A model generated the notes under the pieces. It was not told the origin of the DNA. It did not search any database and was given only the letters and a program-made list of their open reading frames with translations. A DNA stretch of 64,000 bases from Ignavibacteriota bacterium (lineage in GTDB: Bacteria > Bacteroidota > Ignavibacteria > Ignavibacteriales > Melioribacteraceae): NCBI GenBank assembly GCA_002698995.1, contig PAAX01000011.1, positions 1 to 64,000 of the forward strand, given 5' to 3'. Shown in pieces: positions 45,631 through 55,372 of the stretch. A program made the translations under genes and the position numbers. The first letter of the stretch is position 1; each line of letters begins with the position of its first letter.

Positions 45631-47049
45631 TTAGGCAACTACAAGGTTTTCTTCTCTTTCAATTTTAAAACCATTATTTGCCCAGTTGGAGTATCCACCG
45701 GTTAGATTTATTACATTCTTAAATCCTTTAGAGAGTAATAAACTTGCCGCAATACTTGATCTATCTCCACTTACACAATGTACCACAACATCTTTATCTT
45801 TTGGAATTGTATCTAAATTATCAAATAAATATCCGACATGAATATTAATAGCATTTTGCAGATGACCGGCATTAAATTCAGCATATCCTCTCACATCAAG
45901 AACCTGAATGTTGTTTTCATTTAATCTGTTTTGTAAATCACTGCAGGTAATTTGGTTAACAGTTTCAAGTTCATGACCGGCATTTGCCCAGCCGTCAATA
46001 TCACTAAGATAACCGGCAATATTATCCAGACCAATTCTAATTAACTGTTTAGTCAATTCTTCAATTCTATGATCATGAGCAACTAAAACGAATGGTTTTT
46101 CATAATCTAAAATCCAACCGGCCCAAGTTGAAAAAGCTGAATTATCTTGAATATTTATTGATCCGGGTACATGTCCCCCGGCAAAGGATAATTTATTTCT
46201 AGTATCAATAATTGTGATATTTTCTTTCACAGCATTATCAAACTGCGCTAGAGTATATCTTGCCGGTCTAGGAATGCCACCTAAAATTGCTGGACCTACT
46301 TTATTAAGTTTTTTCATCATTGCAAAATATTTTGGAGGTTCAGGCTGTCCATCTAATAATGTATCTACAAATTTCTCTTCATCATCAATTTGGAATGCCC
46401 AATTGACTAATTTTTCATATCCAACAGTTGAGCTTGGTACTGCTCCCAGAGCTTTTCCGCATGCTGAACCTGCTCCATGTCCAGGCCATACTTGAACATA
46501 ATCAGGCAAAGCTTTGAATTTATTTAATGATTGAAACATTTGTTTTGCACCGACAATTCTTGTTCCTTCAATACCGGCGGCTTTTTCTAAAAGATCAGGG
46601 CGACCAATATCACCAACAAAAACAAAATCTCCAGTAAAAATCATTATTGGTTTATTTGATGCAGCTGTATCTGTAAGTAAAAAGCTGATATGTTCAGGAG
46701 TATGTCCGGGAGTATGAAGGACTTCAAATTTTAGGTTACCAACTTTAAATACCGAACCATCTTTTAATCCGGTATGTGAGAATTGGTATTCCCAATCTTT
46801 GCCACCTTCATCACTTAAAAGAATTTCCGCATTTGTTACAGCAGCTAATTCTCTTGTACCGCTTAAAAAATCAGCATGAATATGTGTTTCGGTTATTTTC
46901 GTAATTTTTAATTTTTCTCTCTCTGCAATCTCAAGATAAACATCGATATCTCTTCTCGGATCAATAACAATAGCTTCTCCGGTTTTTTGACAACCAATCA
47001 AATAGCTTGCCTGTGCAAGACCTTTTTCATATATATTTTGAAAAAACAT
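45631..47049 (-). CDS. CstB-like persulfide dioxygenase with two rhodanese domains
   Basis: 472 residues. The N-terminal metallo-beta-lactamase fold of the ETHE1 type has ETHIHADFLSG and HTPGHTPEHISF. A degenerate rhodanese domain without Cys (VLVAHDHRI) is followed by an active one with VVHCVSGDRSS. This order matches CstB of Staphylococcus aureus, which oxidises low-molecular-weight persulfides to thiosulfate. ATG at 47049 has GGGGAG eight bases upstream; the ATG at 47058 abuts that site. It is downstream of a rhodanese and a TSUP transporter, as in cst operons. Confidence 0.88.
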   Translation of the reverse strand: MFFQNIYEKGLAQASYLIGCQKTGEAIVIDPRRDIDVYLEIAEREKLKITKITETHIHADFLSGTRELAAVTNAEILLSDEGGKDWEYQFSHTGLKDGSVFKVGNLKFEVLHTPGHTPEHISFLLTDTAASNKPIMIFTGDFVFVGDIGRPDLLEKAAGIEGTRIVGAKQMFQSLNKFKALPDYVQVWPGHGAGSACGKALGAVPSSTVGYEKLVNWAFQIDDEEKFVDTLLDGQPEPPKYFAMMKKLNKVGPAILGGIPRPARYTLAQFDNAVKENITIIDTRNKLSFAGGHVPGSINIQDNSAFSTWAGWILDYEKPFVLVAHDHRIEELTKQLIRIGLDNIAGYLSDIDGWANAGHELETVNQITCSDLQNRLNENNIQVLDVRGYAEFNAGHLQNAINIHVGYLFDNLDTIPKDKDVVVHCVSGDRSSIAASLLLSKGFKNVINLTGGYSNWANNGFKIEREENLVVA

Positions 47050-47066
47050 TTTTATCATCTCCCCTA

Positions 47067-47420
47067 TTAATAATCACTTTCAATTTCACCATGCCAATCG
47101 ATAATTCCACCGGCAAGATTATACACTTTCTCGAATCCCATTTGAGCCATCATTAAACCAGCATGATAGCTTCTGTTGCCGCTTCTGCAATAAACATAAT
47201 AGGATTTCGATTTGTCTAGTGTTTCAATATCTTTTTGAAAAGTAGGACTCATAATATCAATTAATTGAGAGTTTGGAATTCTAGCTTCCGAATTCTCTCC
47301 TGCTGTTCTTACATCTATAAGAACCGCATTTTCATCTTTTGAATATTGATCTTGAAACGATTGCGAATCAAGATTTACTACACCTTTCTTTTGTCCGAAC
47401 ATTGTGTTAAGTATCCCCAT
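47067..47420 (-). CDS. Single-domain rhodanese
   Basis: 117-residue sulfurtransferase. The active-site loop is YCRSGNRS with the persulfide-bearing Cys near 82, and LIDVRTAGENSEARIPNS is the opening strand. No signal peptide, so cytoplasmic. It lies between the TSUP transporter gene (16 bases) and the CstB-like gene (17 bases), and probably passes sulfane sulfur to the latter. Confidence 0.92.
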   Translation of the reverse strand: MGILNTMFGQKKGVVNLDSQSFQDQYSKDENAVLIDVRTAGENSEARIPNSQLIDIMSPTFQKDIETLDKSKSYYVYCRSGNRSYHAGLMMAQMGFEKVYNLAGGIIDWHGEIESDY

Positions 47421-47436
47421 TTATTCCTCTGTTTAT

Positions 47437-48231
47437 TTATAAACTTTTTGAAAATTCTTTTAATAATATGTAAAAACCCATTGCCAAAACAAACCAACCG
47501 AATGCAGGTTTTAATTTGGCTCCACTAATAAACTTTGTCAAGTAGCTTCCTAAAATTATACCGGCAATTGTTATTACAGAAATTGATGAAAGGAAAAACC
47601 AATCAATCTCAAAATTTGAAAGATCACCAAGAAAACCGATTAATGATTTAGCGGCAATTATAAGGAGCGAAGTCCCGACAGCAACTTTCATGGGCAATTT
47701 GGCAAAAATTACTAAAGCCGGAATAATTAAAAATCCACCCCCAGCTCCTACTAAACCGGTCAACACTCCTACTATAAATCCTTCTAATGTAATTAAAGGA
47801 TAATTGAAAGACTGGATTCCCTCAAGTTCACTTGCTTTATGTTTTCTGATCATCGAAATAGATGAAGCAAGCATTAATACAGCGAATAAAGTCATTACAA
47901 AAAATGATTTGGAAACTTCAAATTCACCAATGCTGAAAATCTGATCAGGTATCCAAGGAAGTATAAATTTTCTTGTAATAAAAACAGCAATAAAAGCCGG
48001 AATTGCAAAAACTATTGCAGCTTTATAGTCAACAAGCTTTTGCTTCATATAAGATAAAGAACCGGCTAGCGCAGTTAAACCAACAATAAAAAGTGAATAT
48101 GCAGTTGAGATTATCGGATCTAAACCAAATAAGTATACTAGAACAGGAACAGTTAAGATTGATCCACCACCACCGATTAACCCAAGTGTTAATCCAATAA
48201 ATACAGCACCTATGTATCCTAAAATTTCCAA
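47437..48231 (-). CDS. TSUP/TauE-SafE family sulfur-anion transporter
   Basis: 264 residues, about eight membrane helices in two repeats with the family glycine motif GLIGGGGSILTVPVL and its second copy GLVGAGGGFLIIPAL. Family members export sulfite or organosulfonates or carry thiosulfate. As the first gene before rhodanese and CstB-like genes it probably exports the thiosulfate or sulfite that they form. The start is TTG at 48231 with a weak ribosome site. Confidence 0.9.
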   Translation of the reverse strand: MEILGYIGAVFIGLTLGLIGGGGSILTVPVLVYLFGLDPIISTAYSLFIVGLTALAGSLSYMKQKLVDYKAAIVFAIPAFIAVFITRKFILPWIPDQIFSIGEFEVSKSFFVMTLFAVLMLASSISMIRKHKASELEGIQSFNYPLITLEGFIVGVLTGLVGAGGGFLIIPALVIFAKLPMKVAVGTSLLIIAAKSLIGFLGDLSNFEIDWFFLSSISVITIAGIILGSYLTKFISGAKLKPAFGWFVLAMGFYILLKEFSKSL

Positions 48232-48302
48232 ACTATTTCCAAATTTTTAATGGATATGATGTGCTATTATACAAAAAGGATTCAAGGTTTTATTTAGATG
48301 CG

Positions 48303-49541
48303 TCAATCTTCAATTAAATCATTTGGATCAACAAATACTTTTACCAAATCGATTTTGGTTTTATCGGCATAAAGTACTTGTATTTTGTATGGTGGAATTT
48401 CTATAAATTCACCTCGAGTTGGAATTCTTCCAATATGTGTTATAATAAAACCACCGATTGTTTCATAATCCCCTTCAGGGATATTCAATTCAAATTCTTC
48501 GTTAATTCTGTCTATTTCTACTCTTCCGGAAATTACATAACTGTTATCATCAATTTTCTTTAGAACCTCTTCTTCTTCATCATATTCATCTCTAATTTCG
48601 CCGAGCATTTCTTCTATAATATCTTCAACGGTAACTAATCCAGCAGTCCCGCCAAACTCATCAACTACAATTGCAATCGATAATCTCTTCTCAAGAAGTT
48701 CATTTAATGTTTCAAGTGTCTTTTTAGTCTCCGGTACAAAAACAACTTCACGCATTACTGATTTCAATGATTCAGGCGATTTAAACATATCATAAGTAAG
48801 TACAATACCTTTTATATTATCAAGACTTTCCTCAAAAACCGGAATTTTAGAGTAACCGGATTCAATAAATGTATTTATCACTTCATCTATTGAACTGTTA
48901 ATTTCTACTCCAACAATATCTGTTCTTGGAGTCATTGCTTCATAAACTTTTTGTTCTCCAAGTTCAAATACTTTATTTATAACATCAGAATCATCCTCAT
49001 CAACATTTCCCGCTTCCGAGCTTTCATCTAATAAACTCTGCATATCTTCTTTTCCAAAAAGATAGGAAATATGTTCTTCATTTTGGTTTTCAGATCGAGT
49101 TAAAATTGCAGAAATTGATGAAGTAATTTTCACTAAAGGATAGAGTATAATTGAAATAAATCTAATAGGAATTACAGAAAGCATAATAACAGTATCTGCA
49201 AATTCCCTTGCAAAATACTTAGGAATAAGTTCACCAAAAAGTAAAATAGCTACGGTAGAAACCAGCAGAATTTCACCTTCACTTAAAGCAAAAGCTGAAT
49301 AAAGAAAAAGAGTTGATATAGAAGCAAACGCAATATTAATAATGTTATTCATAATTAATATTGTTGAAAAAAAGTATTGAGGATGCTTTAAGAAGAATAA
49401 GGCTTTTTTTGCAGCCAGATTATTTTTGCGTGCTCTAATTTCAATTTTTATTTTGTTTGAAACTACAAATGCTAGTTCAGCTGCAGACGAAAATGCACTG
49501 AATATTAATAATGCGATTAATCCTAGTAAGTCGAGAAACAT
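48303..49541 (-). CDS. CNNM/CorC-like protein (DUF21, CBS pair, CorC_HlyC)
   Basis: 412 residues. A DUF21 membrane domain of three to four helices (1-about 170) is followed by a CBS pair beginning MTPRTDIVGVE and including VDEFGGTAGLVTVEDIIEEMLGEI, then a C-terminal CorC_HlyC domain (about 330-405). The family is linked to magnesium or cobalt efflux; 'hemolysin' in its name is historical. The start is 1 base after the upstream lipoprotein stop. Confidence 0.92.
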   Translation of the reverse strand: MFLDLLGLIALLIFSAFSSAAELAFVVSNKIKIEIRARKNNLAAKKALFFLKHPQYFFSTILIMNNIINIAFASISTLFLYSAFALSEGEILLVSTVAILLFGELIPKYFAREFADTVIMLSVIPIRFISIILYPLVKITSSISAILTRSENQNEEHISYLFGKEDMQSLLDESSEAGNVDEDDSDVINKVFELGEQKVYEAMTPRTDIVGVEINSSIDEVINTFIESGYSKIPVFEESLDNIKGIVLTYDMFKSPESLKSVMREVVFVPETKKTLETLNELLEKRLSIAIVVDEFGGTAGLVTVEDIIEEMLGEIRDEYDEEEEVLKKIDDNSYVISGRVEIDRINEEFELNIPEGDYETIGGFIITHIGRIPTRGEFIEIPPYKIQVLYADKTKIDLVKVFVDPNDLIED

Positions 49542-49542
49542 T

Positions 49543-50025
49543 TCAGTATGTTTTTTCTATATGGATTGATTGTATAAAGTTAAGAAGCTTTTCACCGTTG
49601 TAATCAAATTCAAATAATGCATCTATTTTTTGATCTTGATCTAAAGTTGGTACCAACGATAATCCTTTAAGTGTTGAGATGGCAAATGATCTTGATGTGA
49701 TATCGTCATTATTCCATCTTACTATCGGTTTAATTCTGTAAATCTCTTTCTCATCTTGATAAATTTTTATTTCTGTCAATTCGATTTCATCCAATCTTAT
49801 ATCATCTGTTTTTAATAAGCTGAATTCGCCGGTGATATTAAATCTTGGTTCAGTGTTTGGCATTAGATTTATCCATGCAAATACTCTTTTCACATTCACA
49901 TTAATATCATTTTCAAATAACGGTTTCTTTTCAATGGATAAATCTTTTACGGTTTCTTTTTCGGATGAACATGAAACCAGTAATAAAATCAGTATTGTAA
50001 ATAAATATTTATAAAGATTTTTCAT
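49543..50025 (-). CDS. Lipoprotein of unknown function
   Basis: 160 residues with lipobox LVSC (Cys19). The mature domain looks like a single beta-sandwich (LMPNTEPRFNITGEF...IRLDEIELTEIKIYQDEKEIYRIKP), somewhat like immunoglobulin- or LEA-type folds. No known family. It overlaps the UbiA gene by 17 bases and is 1 base from the CorC-like gene. Confidence 0.7.
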   Translation of the reverse strand: MKNLYKYLFTILILLLVSCSSEKETVKDLSIEKKPLFENDINVNVKRVFAWINLMPNTEPRFNITGEFSLLKTDDIRLDEIELTEIKIYQDEKEIYRIKPIVRWNNDDITSRSFAISTLKGLSLVPTLDQDQKIDALFEFDYNGEKLLNFIQSIHIEKTY

Positions 50026-50884
50026 GGTAAATAAGATAATAAATAACTATTCCATAAATAAAAATATTTATTATCGATGGAATATCCTTCAATAATATTT
50101 CTAACGAATTTTCACCATTTTTCTCTTTATGGATTAAATACAAGTATCTGAAAATACCATAAATAACAAAAATAGTTGTAAAGACTAGGTTTTCAGTATG
50201 GAAATAATTAACTGTTCTTTCTGCTACGGAATAAAGTGAATAAGAGATAATTATACCTCCGGCACTAACAGCCAGAAATAAATCGAGCAACTTGAGATTA
50301 TAATCTTTAAGTACAATTCTAGTATTATTTTCATTTTCATAAATAATAAACTCAGCCCTTCTTTTAGCAACTGCAAGAAATAATGATAGAAATAAAGTAG
50401 TTAAAATTAACCATGATGAAAGAGGGACAGTAATTACCAATGCACCGGAAATTACTCTAAGCATAAATCCAATTGATACTGAGAGTAAATCAACAATTAC
50501 AATTTTTTTAAGTAAAAGAGAATATGAAATATTTAATAAAATATAGCCAAGCAAAACTGAATTGAATTGAAGATTTAAGACAAAAAATGATACTGCGGTT
50601 AGAATAATTAAAATAAAGATTATTACTACAGCTTTGGATCTTGAAATTTTACCTGATGCAATCGGTCTAAATTTTTTAATTTGGTGAAGTTTATCTTTCC
50701 CCGCATCAATCAAATCATTAAAAACATAAACCAGGCTTGATGCAATCGAAAAGAAAACAAACGCAAAAAGGACTTCAACTAAGAAGTCCTTATTCATTAA
50801 ATTTTTAGAAAAAACAAGAGGGACAAAAACAAAAACATTTTTTGTCCAATGAGAAACTCTTAATAATTTGATTATCTCTTTCAT
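50009..50884 (-). CDS. UbiA-family prenyltransferase, DPPR-synthase-like
   Basis: 291 residues, eight or nine membrane helices. The prenyl-pyrophosphate motif NDLIDAGKD and the following KKFRPIASGKIS are clear. The start LLRVSHWTKNVFVFVPLVF is typical of the decaprenyl-phosphate phosphoribosyltransferase subgroup, which transfers a phosphoribosyl unit to a polyprenyl phosphate in arabinose-donor synthesis in mycobacteria. In this genome the acceptor and product are unknown. It abuts the mutase gene (no gap) and overlaps the lipoprotein gene. Confidence 0.85.
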   Translation of the reverse strand: MKEIIKLLRVSHWTKNVFVFVPLVFSKNLMNKDFLVEVLFAFVFFSIASSLVYVFNDLIDAGKDKLHQIKKFRPIASGKISRSKAVVIIFILIILTAVSFFVLNLQFNSVLLGYILLNISYSLLLKKIVIVDLLSVSIGFMLRVISGALVITVPLSSWLILTTLFLSLFLAVAKRRAEFIIYENENNTRIVLKDYNLKLLDLFLAVSAGGIIISYSLYSVAERTVNYFHTENLVFTTIFVIYGIFRYLYLIHKEKNGENSLEILLKDIPSIINIFIYGIVIYYLIYHEKSL

Positions 50885-52537
50885 TTAGAAAACAGCAGTT
50901 TCCTCGTAAACACCAAACGGAACTTTTAATGTATCAATCATTTCACCCAAAGTGCAGTAATTCTCTGCTGCTTCAATTAGAATAGGCATTAAGTTCTGAT
51001 TATTTTCAGCAGCATATTTTAATTTCCTTAATGATTCTTCAACTGCTTCATTGTTTCTTCTGGATTTTAATGCTGCTAATTTTTCTTTCTGCTTTTTCTC
51101 AACTTCTGGTGATACTTGTAAAATTGGGATATCAATTTTTTCATCCTCTTCAACAAATTCATTTACGCCGACTACAAATTTCTCCTTTTTCTCAAGTTCA
51201 AGTTGATATCTATATGCAGCATCGGCTATTTCTCTTTGAAAATATCCGGCTTCAATTGCTGGAATAACTCCACCTAAGGAATCAATCTCATCAAAAATTC
51301 TGTTTGCTCCCTCTTCCATTTTATCGGTTAAAGATTCTACAAAATAACTTCCACCTAACGGATCAACAGTATTTATAACACCAGTTTCATAAGCCAAAAC
51401 CTGTTGGGTTCTTAATGCAATTTTTACTGCCTTTTCACTTGGAAGCGCAAGTGTTTCATCCATTGAGTTTGTATGCAACGATTGAGTTCCTCCTAATACA
51501 GCTGCCAAAGCCTGGAATGCAGTTCTGACAATATTATTCTCCGGCTGTTGAGCCGTTAAAGTACAGCCGGCAGTTTGAGTATGAAATCTTAACCACCAAG
51601 AACGCGGATTTTTTGCGCCGTATCTTTCTTTCATTCTTTTTGCAAAAATTCTTCTGGCAGCTCTATATTTTGCAATCTCTTCAAAAAAATCCAAATGTGA
51701 ATTAAAGAAGAATGAAATTCTAGGAGCAAATTCATCAATATCTAATCCTCTTTCCATTGCTGATTCTATGTATGCAAATCCATCTGCCAAAGTATATGCT
51801 AATTCTTGAACGGCAGTAGAACCGGCTTCGCGAATGTGATATCCGCTTACAGAAATTGGATTAAACTGGGGAACTTGTTTAGTAGAAAATTCCACCATAT
51901 CAGTTATAATTCTCATTGAAGGATTTGGCGGATAGATAAATTCTTTTTGCGCAATGTATTCTTTCAAAATATCATTCTGTAAAGTTCCTCTTAAGTTTTC
52001 AAAAGGAACACCTTGTTTTTTTGCGACAGCCAAGAAAAAAGCATAAATCATAGCAGCTGGAGAATTAATCGTCATTGAAACAGAAACTTGATCTAAAGGA
52101 ATTCCATCAAGTAAAGTTTCCATATCTTCCAAAGAAGAAATTGCAACACCACAAATACCAACCTCACCGTCACTTATCGAGTCATCAGAATCACAACCCA
52201 TTAAAGTAGGGAGATCAAAAGCAACAGATAAACCGGTTTGTCCGTTCTTCAATAAATATTTGAATCTTTGATTTGTATCTTCGGGAGAACCGAATCCAGC
52301 AAACTGTCTCATGGTCCAGATTTTGCCACGATATCCATTTGCATGAATTCCCCTAGTAAAGGGATACTCTCCGGGGAAAGATATTTTTTCTAAATAATTC
52401 TGACCATTAAAATCATCCGGAGTATAAAGAACTTCAACCTCTTCGCCAGATACCGAAGTAAATTTCATTCCGGTAGTTTTTGCTTTAGAAACATTCTCTT
52501 GAAATTTATTTTTTGCATCTTTGTATTCAGAATTCAT
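50885..52537 (-). CDS. Acyl-CoA mutase large (catalytic) subunit
   Basis: 550 residues, the substrate-binding TIM-barrel part of a B12-dependent methylmalonyl-CoA-type mutase. [31 protein letters not shown] and [13 protein letters not shown] are family signatures. It ends without the B12-binding domain, so a separate small subunit must exist elsewhere. The substrate could be methylmalonyl-CoA or a related branched acyl-CoA, since the segment before the barrel (IHANGYRGK) differs from the usual PTMY. It abuts the UbiA gene and follows mutL by 50 bases. Confidence 0.9.
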   Translation of the reverse strand: MNSEYKDAKNKFQENVSKAKTTGMKFTSVSGEEVEVLYTPDDFNGQNYLEKISFPGEYPFTRGIHANGYRGKIWTMRQFAGFGSPEDTNQRFKYLLKNGQTGLSVAFDLPTLMGCDSDDSISDGEVGICGVAISSLEDMETLLDGIPLDQVSVSMTINSPAAMIYAFFLAVAKKQGVPFENLRGTLQNDILKEYIAQKEFIYPPNPSMRIITDMVEFSTKQVPQFNPISVSGYHIREAGSTAVQELAYTLADGFAYIESAMERGLDIDEFAPRISFFFNSHLDFFEEIAKYRAARRIFAKRMKERYGAKNPRSWWLRFHTQTAGCTLTAQQPENNIVRTAFQALAAVLGGTQSLHTNSMDETLALPSEKAVKIALRTQQVLAYETGVINTVDPLGGSYFVESLTDKMEEGANRIFDEIDSLGGVIPAIEAGYFQREIADAAYRYQLELEKKEKFVVGVNEFVEEDEKIDIPILQVSPEVEKKQKEKLAALKSRRNNEAVEESLRKLKYAAENNQNLMPILIEAAENYCTLGEMIDTLKVPFGVYEETAVF

Positions 52538-52587
52538 CTTGCCCTCAAATTAAATTTTTCTAAACTTAATAAAATTTTTTGAAATGA

Positions 52588-54453
52588 TTAAGTCCTTCCA
52601 AATCTTCTATCAAATTCATCTAATGTTAATTTTATTATGATTGGTCTTCCGTGGGGACAAACATAAGGCATACTTGTAGCAAAAAGCTGATCAACTAAAA
52701 CACGCATTTCTTTCTCAGAAAGCTTATCCCCAGCCTTTATTGCTGCTTTACATGAATAGGAGGCTGCCAAGTTATGATTTATATCCATCTTCTTATCTCT
52801 TTGATTTTCTTTATACTCTTCAAGAATTTCAAAAAGAATTTCTTTCTCGGTACCATTTTTTATATCGGATGGAACACCATTTATAATAATTCTTTGTTTT
52901 GTTAAAAACTTTAGTTCAAAACCTAGTTTAGTTAAATAATTATTAAGTTCCTTAAGAAGTTCATAATCACTTGGATCAACAGAAATTGTTTCGGGAAATA
53001 AAAGAGATTGTGAAAAAGGTAATCCAACCGAAAGTGAGTTTAGAGCTTTTTCATATAATATTCTTTCATGTGCAATATGCTGATCAATAATCATTAATCC
53101 GCTTTTTATTTGAGCCAAAATATATTTGTTATGAAGACTAACCAAAAAGGGAGTATGTTCATGAACATCCTGCTTTTCTTCATGTTGATGTGAAGACTTT
53201 TCATGATAAATTTCTTTTTCAGTTTTATTTTCAAAAGGATGAGGAGATTCGGCATTTATATTTGTTTTTATTTCTTCATTTATTGAACTGAATAATAGAT
53301 CAAGATCATCATCGGTAAAACTCTGAACTTCCTTTCTTGATCTTTCCGAATTATAACTTGGTCTGTCACTAAAATCATTCTTTTCAGATTTCTGAAAACT
53401 TACTAATCTGAGCTTTTCTTTATCTTCAGTTGAATTATGAAAAGTTAATGAAGGAGTTAAATCATAACTGCCTAGACTTTTCTTAATTACTGCCTGTACA
53501 AAACTGTAAATTTCCTTGTCATCTTCAAACTTCACTTCAAGTTTTTGAGGATGAACATTTATATCAATTTTTTTGGGATCAAGTTCTAAAAAAAGAACAA
53601 AAAATGGATAATCTCCTTTTTCTAAAATATTTTCATAAGCAGTAAATACGGCATGATTAACAGTTTTACTTATGACAAACCTTTTATTGATGAATAAGTA
53701 TTGATCCCCTTTGCTTTTGATAAGATAAGATGGTTTAGCTGCAACACCATGCAGACTTATATAATCGGTCATTTCTTTTACATCAACAACGGCATCATCA
53801 ATATTATCAGCAAATACTTGTCTAATTCTTCCCTTTAAGTCTGTTTCTGAATAATCAAAAATTATTTCATCGTCAGTAATAAATCTAAAATGAATTGAAG
53901 GCTGACTTAGCGATATTTTTTTGAATGTATCAATTACATGTTTCAATTCTGTTGCGTTAGATTTCAAAAAATTTCTTCTTGCCGGAGTATTAAAGAACAA
54001 ATTCTTAACTGCGATTGAGGTACCTTTAGCAAAAGCTCCTTTTTCTTTTATTACTTCTCCTCCGCCGTCAACTTTAATTAAAGTTCCTAATTCTTGATCT
54101 TTAGTTTCGGTCTTAATTTCAAGCTGGGAAACAGATGAAATTGAACTTAAAGCTTCACCTCTAAATCCAAATGTTAAAACATTTTCTATATCTTCAAACT
54201 GGCTAATCTTGCTTGTTGCATGTTTATGAATACACATTAATGCGTCTTCTTCGGTCATCCCTATTCCATCATCAACAACTTGAATTAATGATTTTCCTGC
54301 CTGCTTTATATATAGATCGATATTTTTTCCACCGGCATCAATCGCATTTTCTAAAAGCTCTTTAACCACAGATTCGGGGCGCTGAACAACTTCGCCGGCA
54401 GCAATTTTATTTGTAATAAATTCAGGTAATATTTTAATTTTTGTATTTGACAT
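52588..54453 (-). CDS. mutL: DNA mismatch repair protein MutL
   Basis: 621 residues. The GHKL ATPase has NAIDAGGKNI, DDGIGMTEED, TFGFRGEALSSI and GTSIAVKNLFFNTPARR. A variable linker (about 345-440) precedes the C-terminal dimer domain with the endonuclease motif DQHIAHERILYE and CPHGRP. It is therefore a nicking MutL, as in bacteria without MutH. A 65-base gap separates it from folA upstream. Confidence 0.96.
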   Translation of the reverse strand: MSNTKIKILPEFITNKIAAGEVVQRPESVVKELLENAIDAGGKNIDLYIKQAGKSLIQVVDDGIGMTEEDALMCIHKHATSKISQFEDIENVLTFGFRGEALSSISSVSQLEIKTETKDQELGTLIKVDGGGEVIKEKGAFAKGTSIAVKNLFFNTPARRNFLKSNATELKHVIDTFKKISLSQPSIHFRFITDDEIIFDYSETDLKGRIRQVFADNIDDAVVDVKEMTDYISLHGVAAKPSYLIKSKGDQYLFINKRFVISKTVNHAVFTAYENILEKGDYPFFVLFLELDPKKIDINVHPQKLEVKFEDDKEIYSFVQAVIKKSLGSYDLTPSLTFHNSTEDKEKLRLVSFQKSEKNDFSDRPSYNSERSRKEVQSFTDDDLDLLFSSINEEIKTNINAESPHPFENKTEKEIYHEKSSHQHEEKQDVHEHTPFLVSLHNKYILAQIKSGLMIIDQHIAHERILYEKALNSLSVGLPFSQSLLFPETISVDPSDYELLKELNNYLTKLGFELKFLTKQRIIINGVPSDIKNGTEKEILFEILEEYKENQRDKKMDINHNLAASYSCKAAIKAGDKLSEKEMRVLVDQLFATSMPYVCPHGRPIIIKLTLDEFDRRFGRT

Positions 54454-54518
54454 ATTCTTTCGGATTAAATCTAATTTTAATAAAAACCAATTATGAAGAT
54501 AAGCAATTTAGGAGAGAA

Positions 54519-54992
54519 TTATTTTCTTACCCACTCTTTTAGAATAAAATCATTATAATCTTTTGATAATTCAACTTTCCATTCGTTTTCAAATTCCGGA
54601 AAAAATGTATCCCCTTCTGTTTCTAATTTCATGTGGCTGATAATTAATCTATCAGCAAATTTTAATGCTTGAATGTAAATTTCTGCTCCGCCAATTATAA
54701 ATACTTTCTCATAATTTTCACCTCTGCAGAATTCAATTGAGTTTATCAAATCATTAAAAACAAATACATCTTCATGGTTATAAATATAATTTTTATCGCG
54801 GGTGATTATAATATTTTTTCTTTTTACCAAAGGTTTACCTATTGATTGAAAAGTTTTTCTCCCCATAATTATAGGAAAACCTAAAGTTGTTTCTTTAAAG
54901 TGCTTAAAATCTTCTTTTGAATGCCAAGGGATAGTTCCGTCTTTGCCGATAATATTGTTATTTGCAATTGCAGCAATAATTATAATTTCCAA
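54519..54992 (-). CDS. folA: Dihydrofolate reductase
   Basis: 157 residues. Start IIIIAAIANNNIIGKDGTIPW, then the carboxylate region KEDFKHFK, IIMGRKTFQSIG and VFIIGGAEIY. It regenerates tetrahydrofolate from the dihydrofolate released by ThyA, whose gene is in the same run about 3.5 kb upstream. It lies 6 bases from the PEGA lipoprotein gene. Confidence 0.96.
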   Translation of the reverse strand: MEIIIIAAIANNNIIGKDGTIPWHSKEDFKHFKETTLGFPIIMGRKTFQSIGKPLVKRKNIIITRDKNYIYNHEDVFVFNDLINSIEFCRGENYEKVFIIGGAEIYIQALKFADRLIISHMKLETEGDTFFPEFENEWKVELSKDYNDFILKEWVRK

Positions 54993-54998
54993 AATTCC

Positions 54999-55307
54999 TC
55001 ATTCGTAAATACTGTTTAATTTTACGTTCAAAGATACATCATTATTCGGATTTACAACTACAAGAATTGACGTATCTCTAAATCCCGACAATTTTAATCT
55101 CATTGAATATTCTCCTGGAGATACATCATAAATTGTATCGGGTGTAACTTTTCCCGAGTATTGATTAGCCAGATAAATATATGCGCCGGAAGGAATTGAT
55201 TCAACAATAACCTTACTTGATGAATTCTCTTCCGGATAGACAAAAGCATTTTCTCTGCATGCAATAAATAGCAGCAATAAAAGAATAACTGCTAAAATGA
55301 ATTTCAT
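54999..55307 (-). CDS. PEGA-domain lipoprotein
   Basis: 102 residues: lipobox LFIAC (Cys17), then one PEGA domain, VIVESIPSGAYIYLANQYSGKVTPDTI and GEYSMRLKLSGFRDTSI. PEGA domains are small beta-sandwiches found on envelope proteins and sensors. It is 65 bases after the propeller sensor kinase gene and may work with it, though this is only contextual. Confidence 0.85.
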   Translation of the reverse strand: MKFILAVILLLLLFIACRENAFVYPEENSSSKVIVESIPSGAYIYLANQYSGKVTPDTIYDVSPGEYSMRLKLSGFRDTSILVVVNPNNDVSLNVKLNSIYE

Positions 55308-55372
55308 TTTATTTCCGGTTAAAATTTCTGCTAATATTTTATTTTTTTATGAGAATGGCAATTCAAAATTTA

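Noticed and set aside
45631-47049. HADF instead of HADH in the CstB-like protein as a lost metal ligand
   Set aside because: HADF is common in the rhodanese-fused branch of this family, so it is not a special loss.
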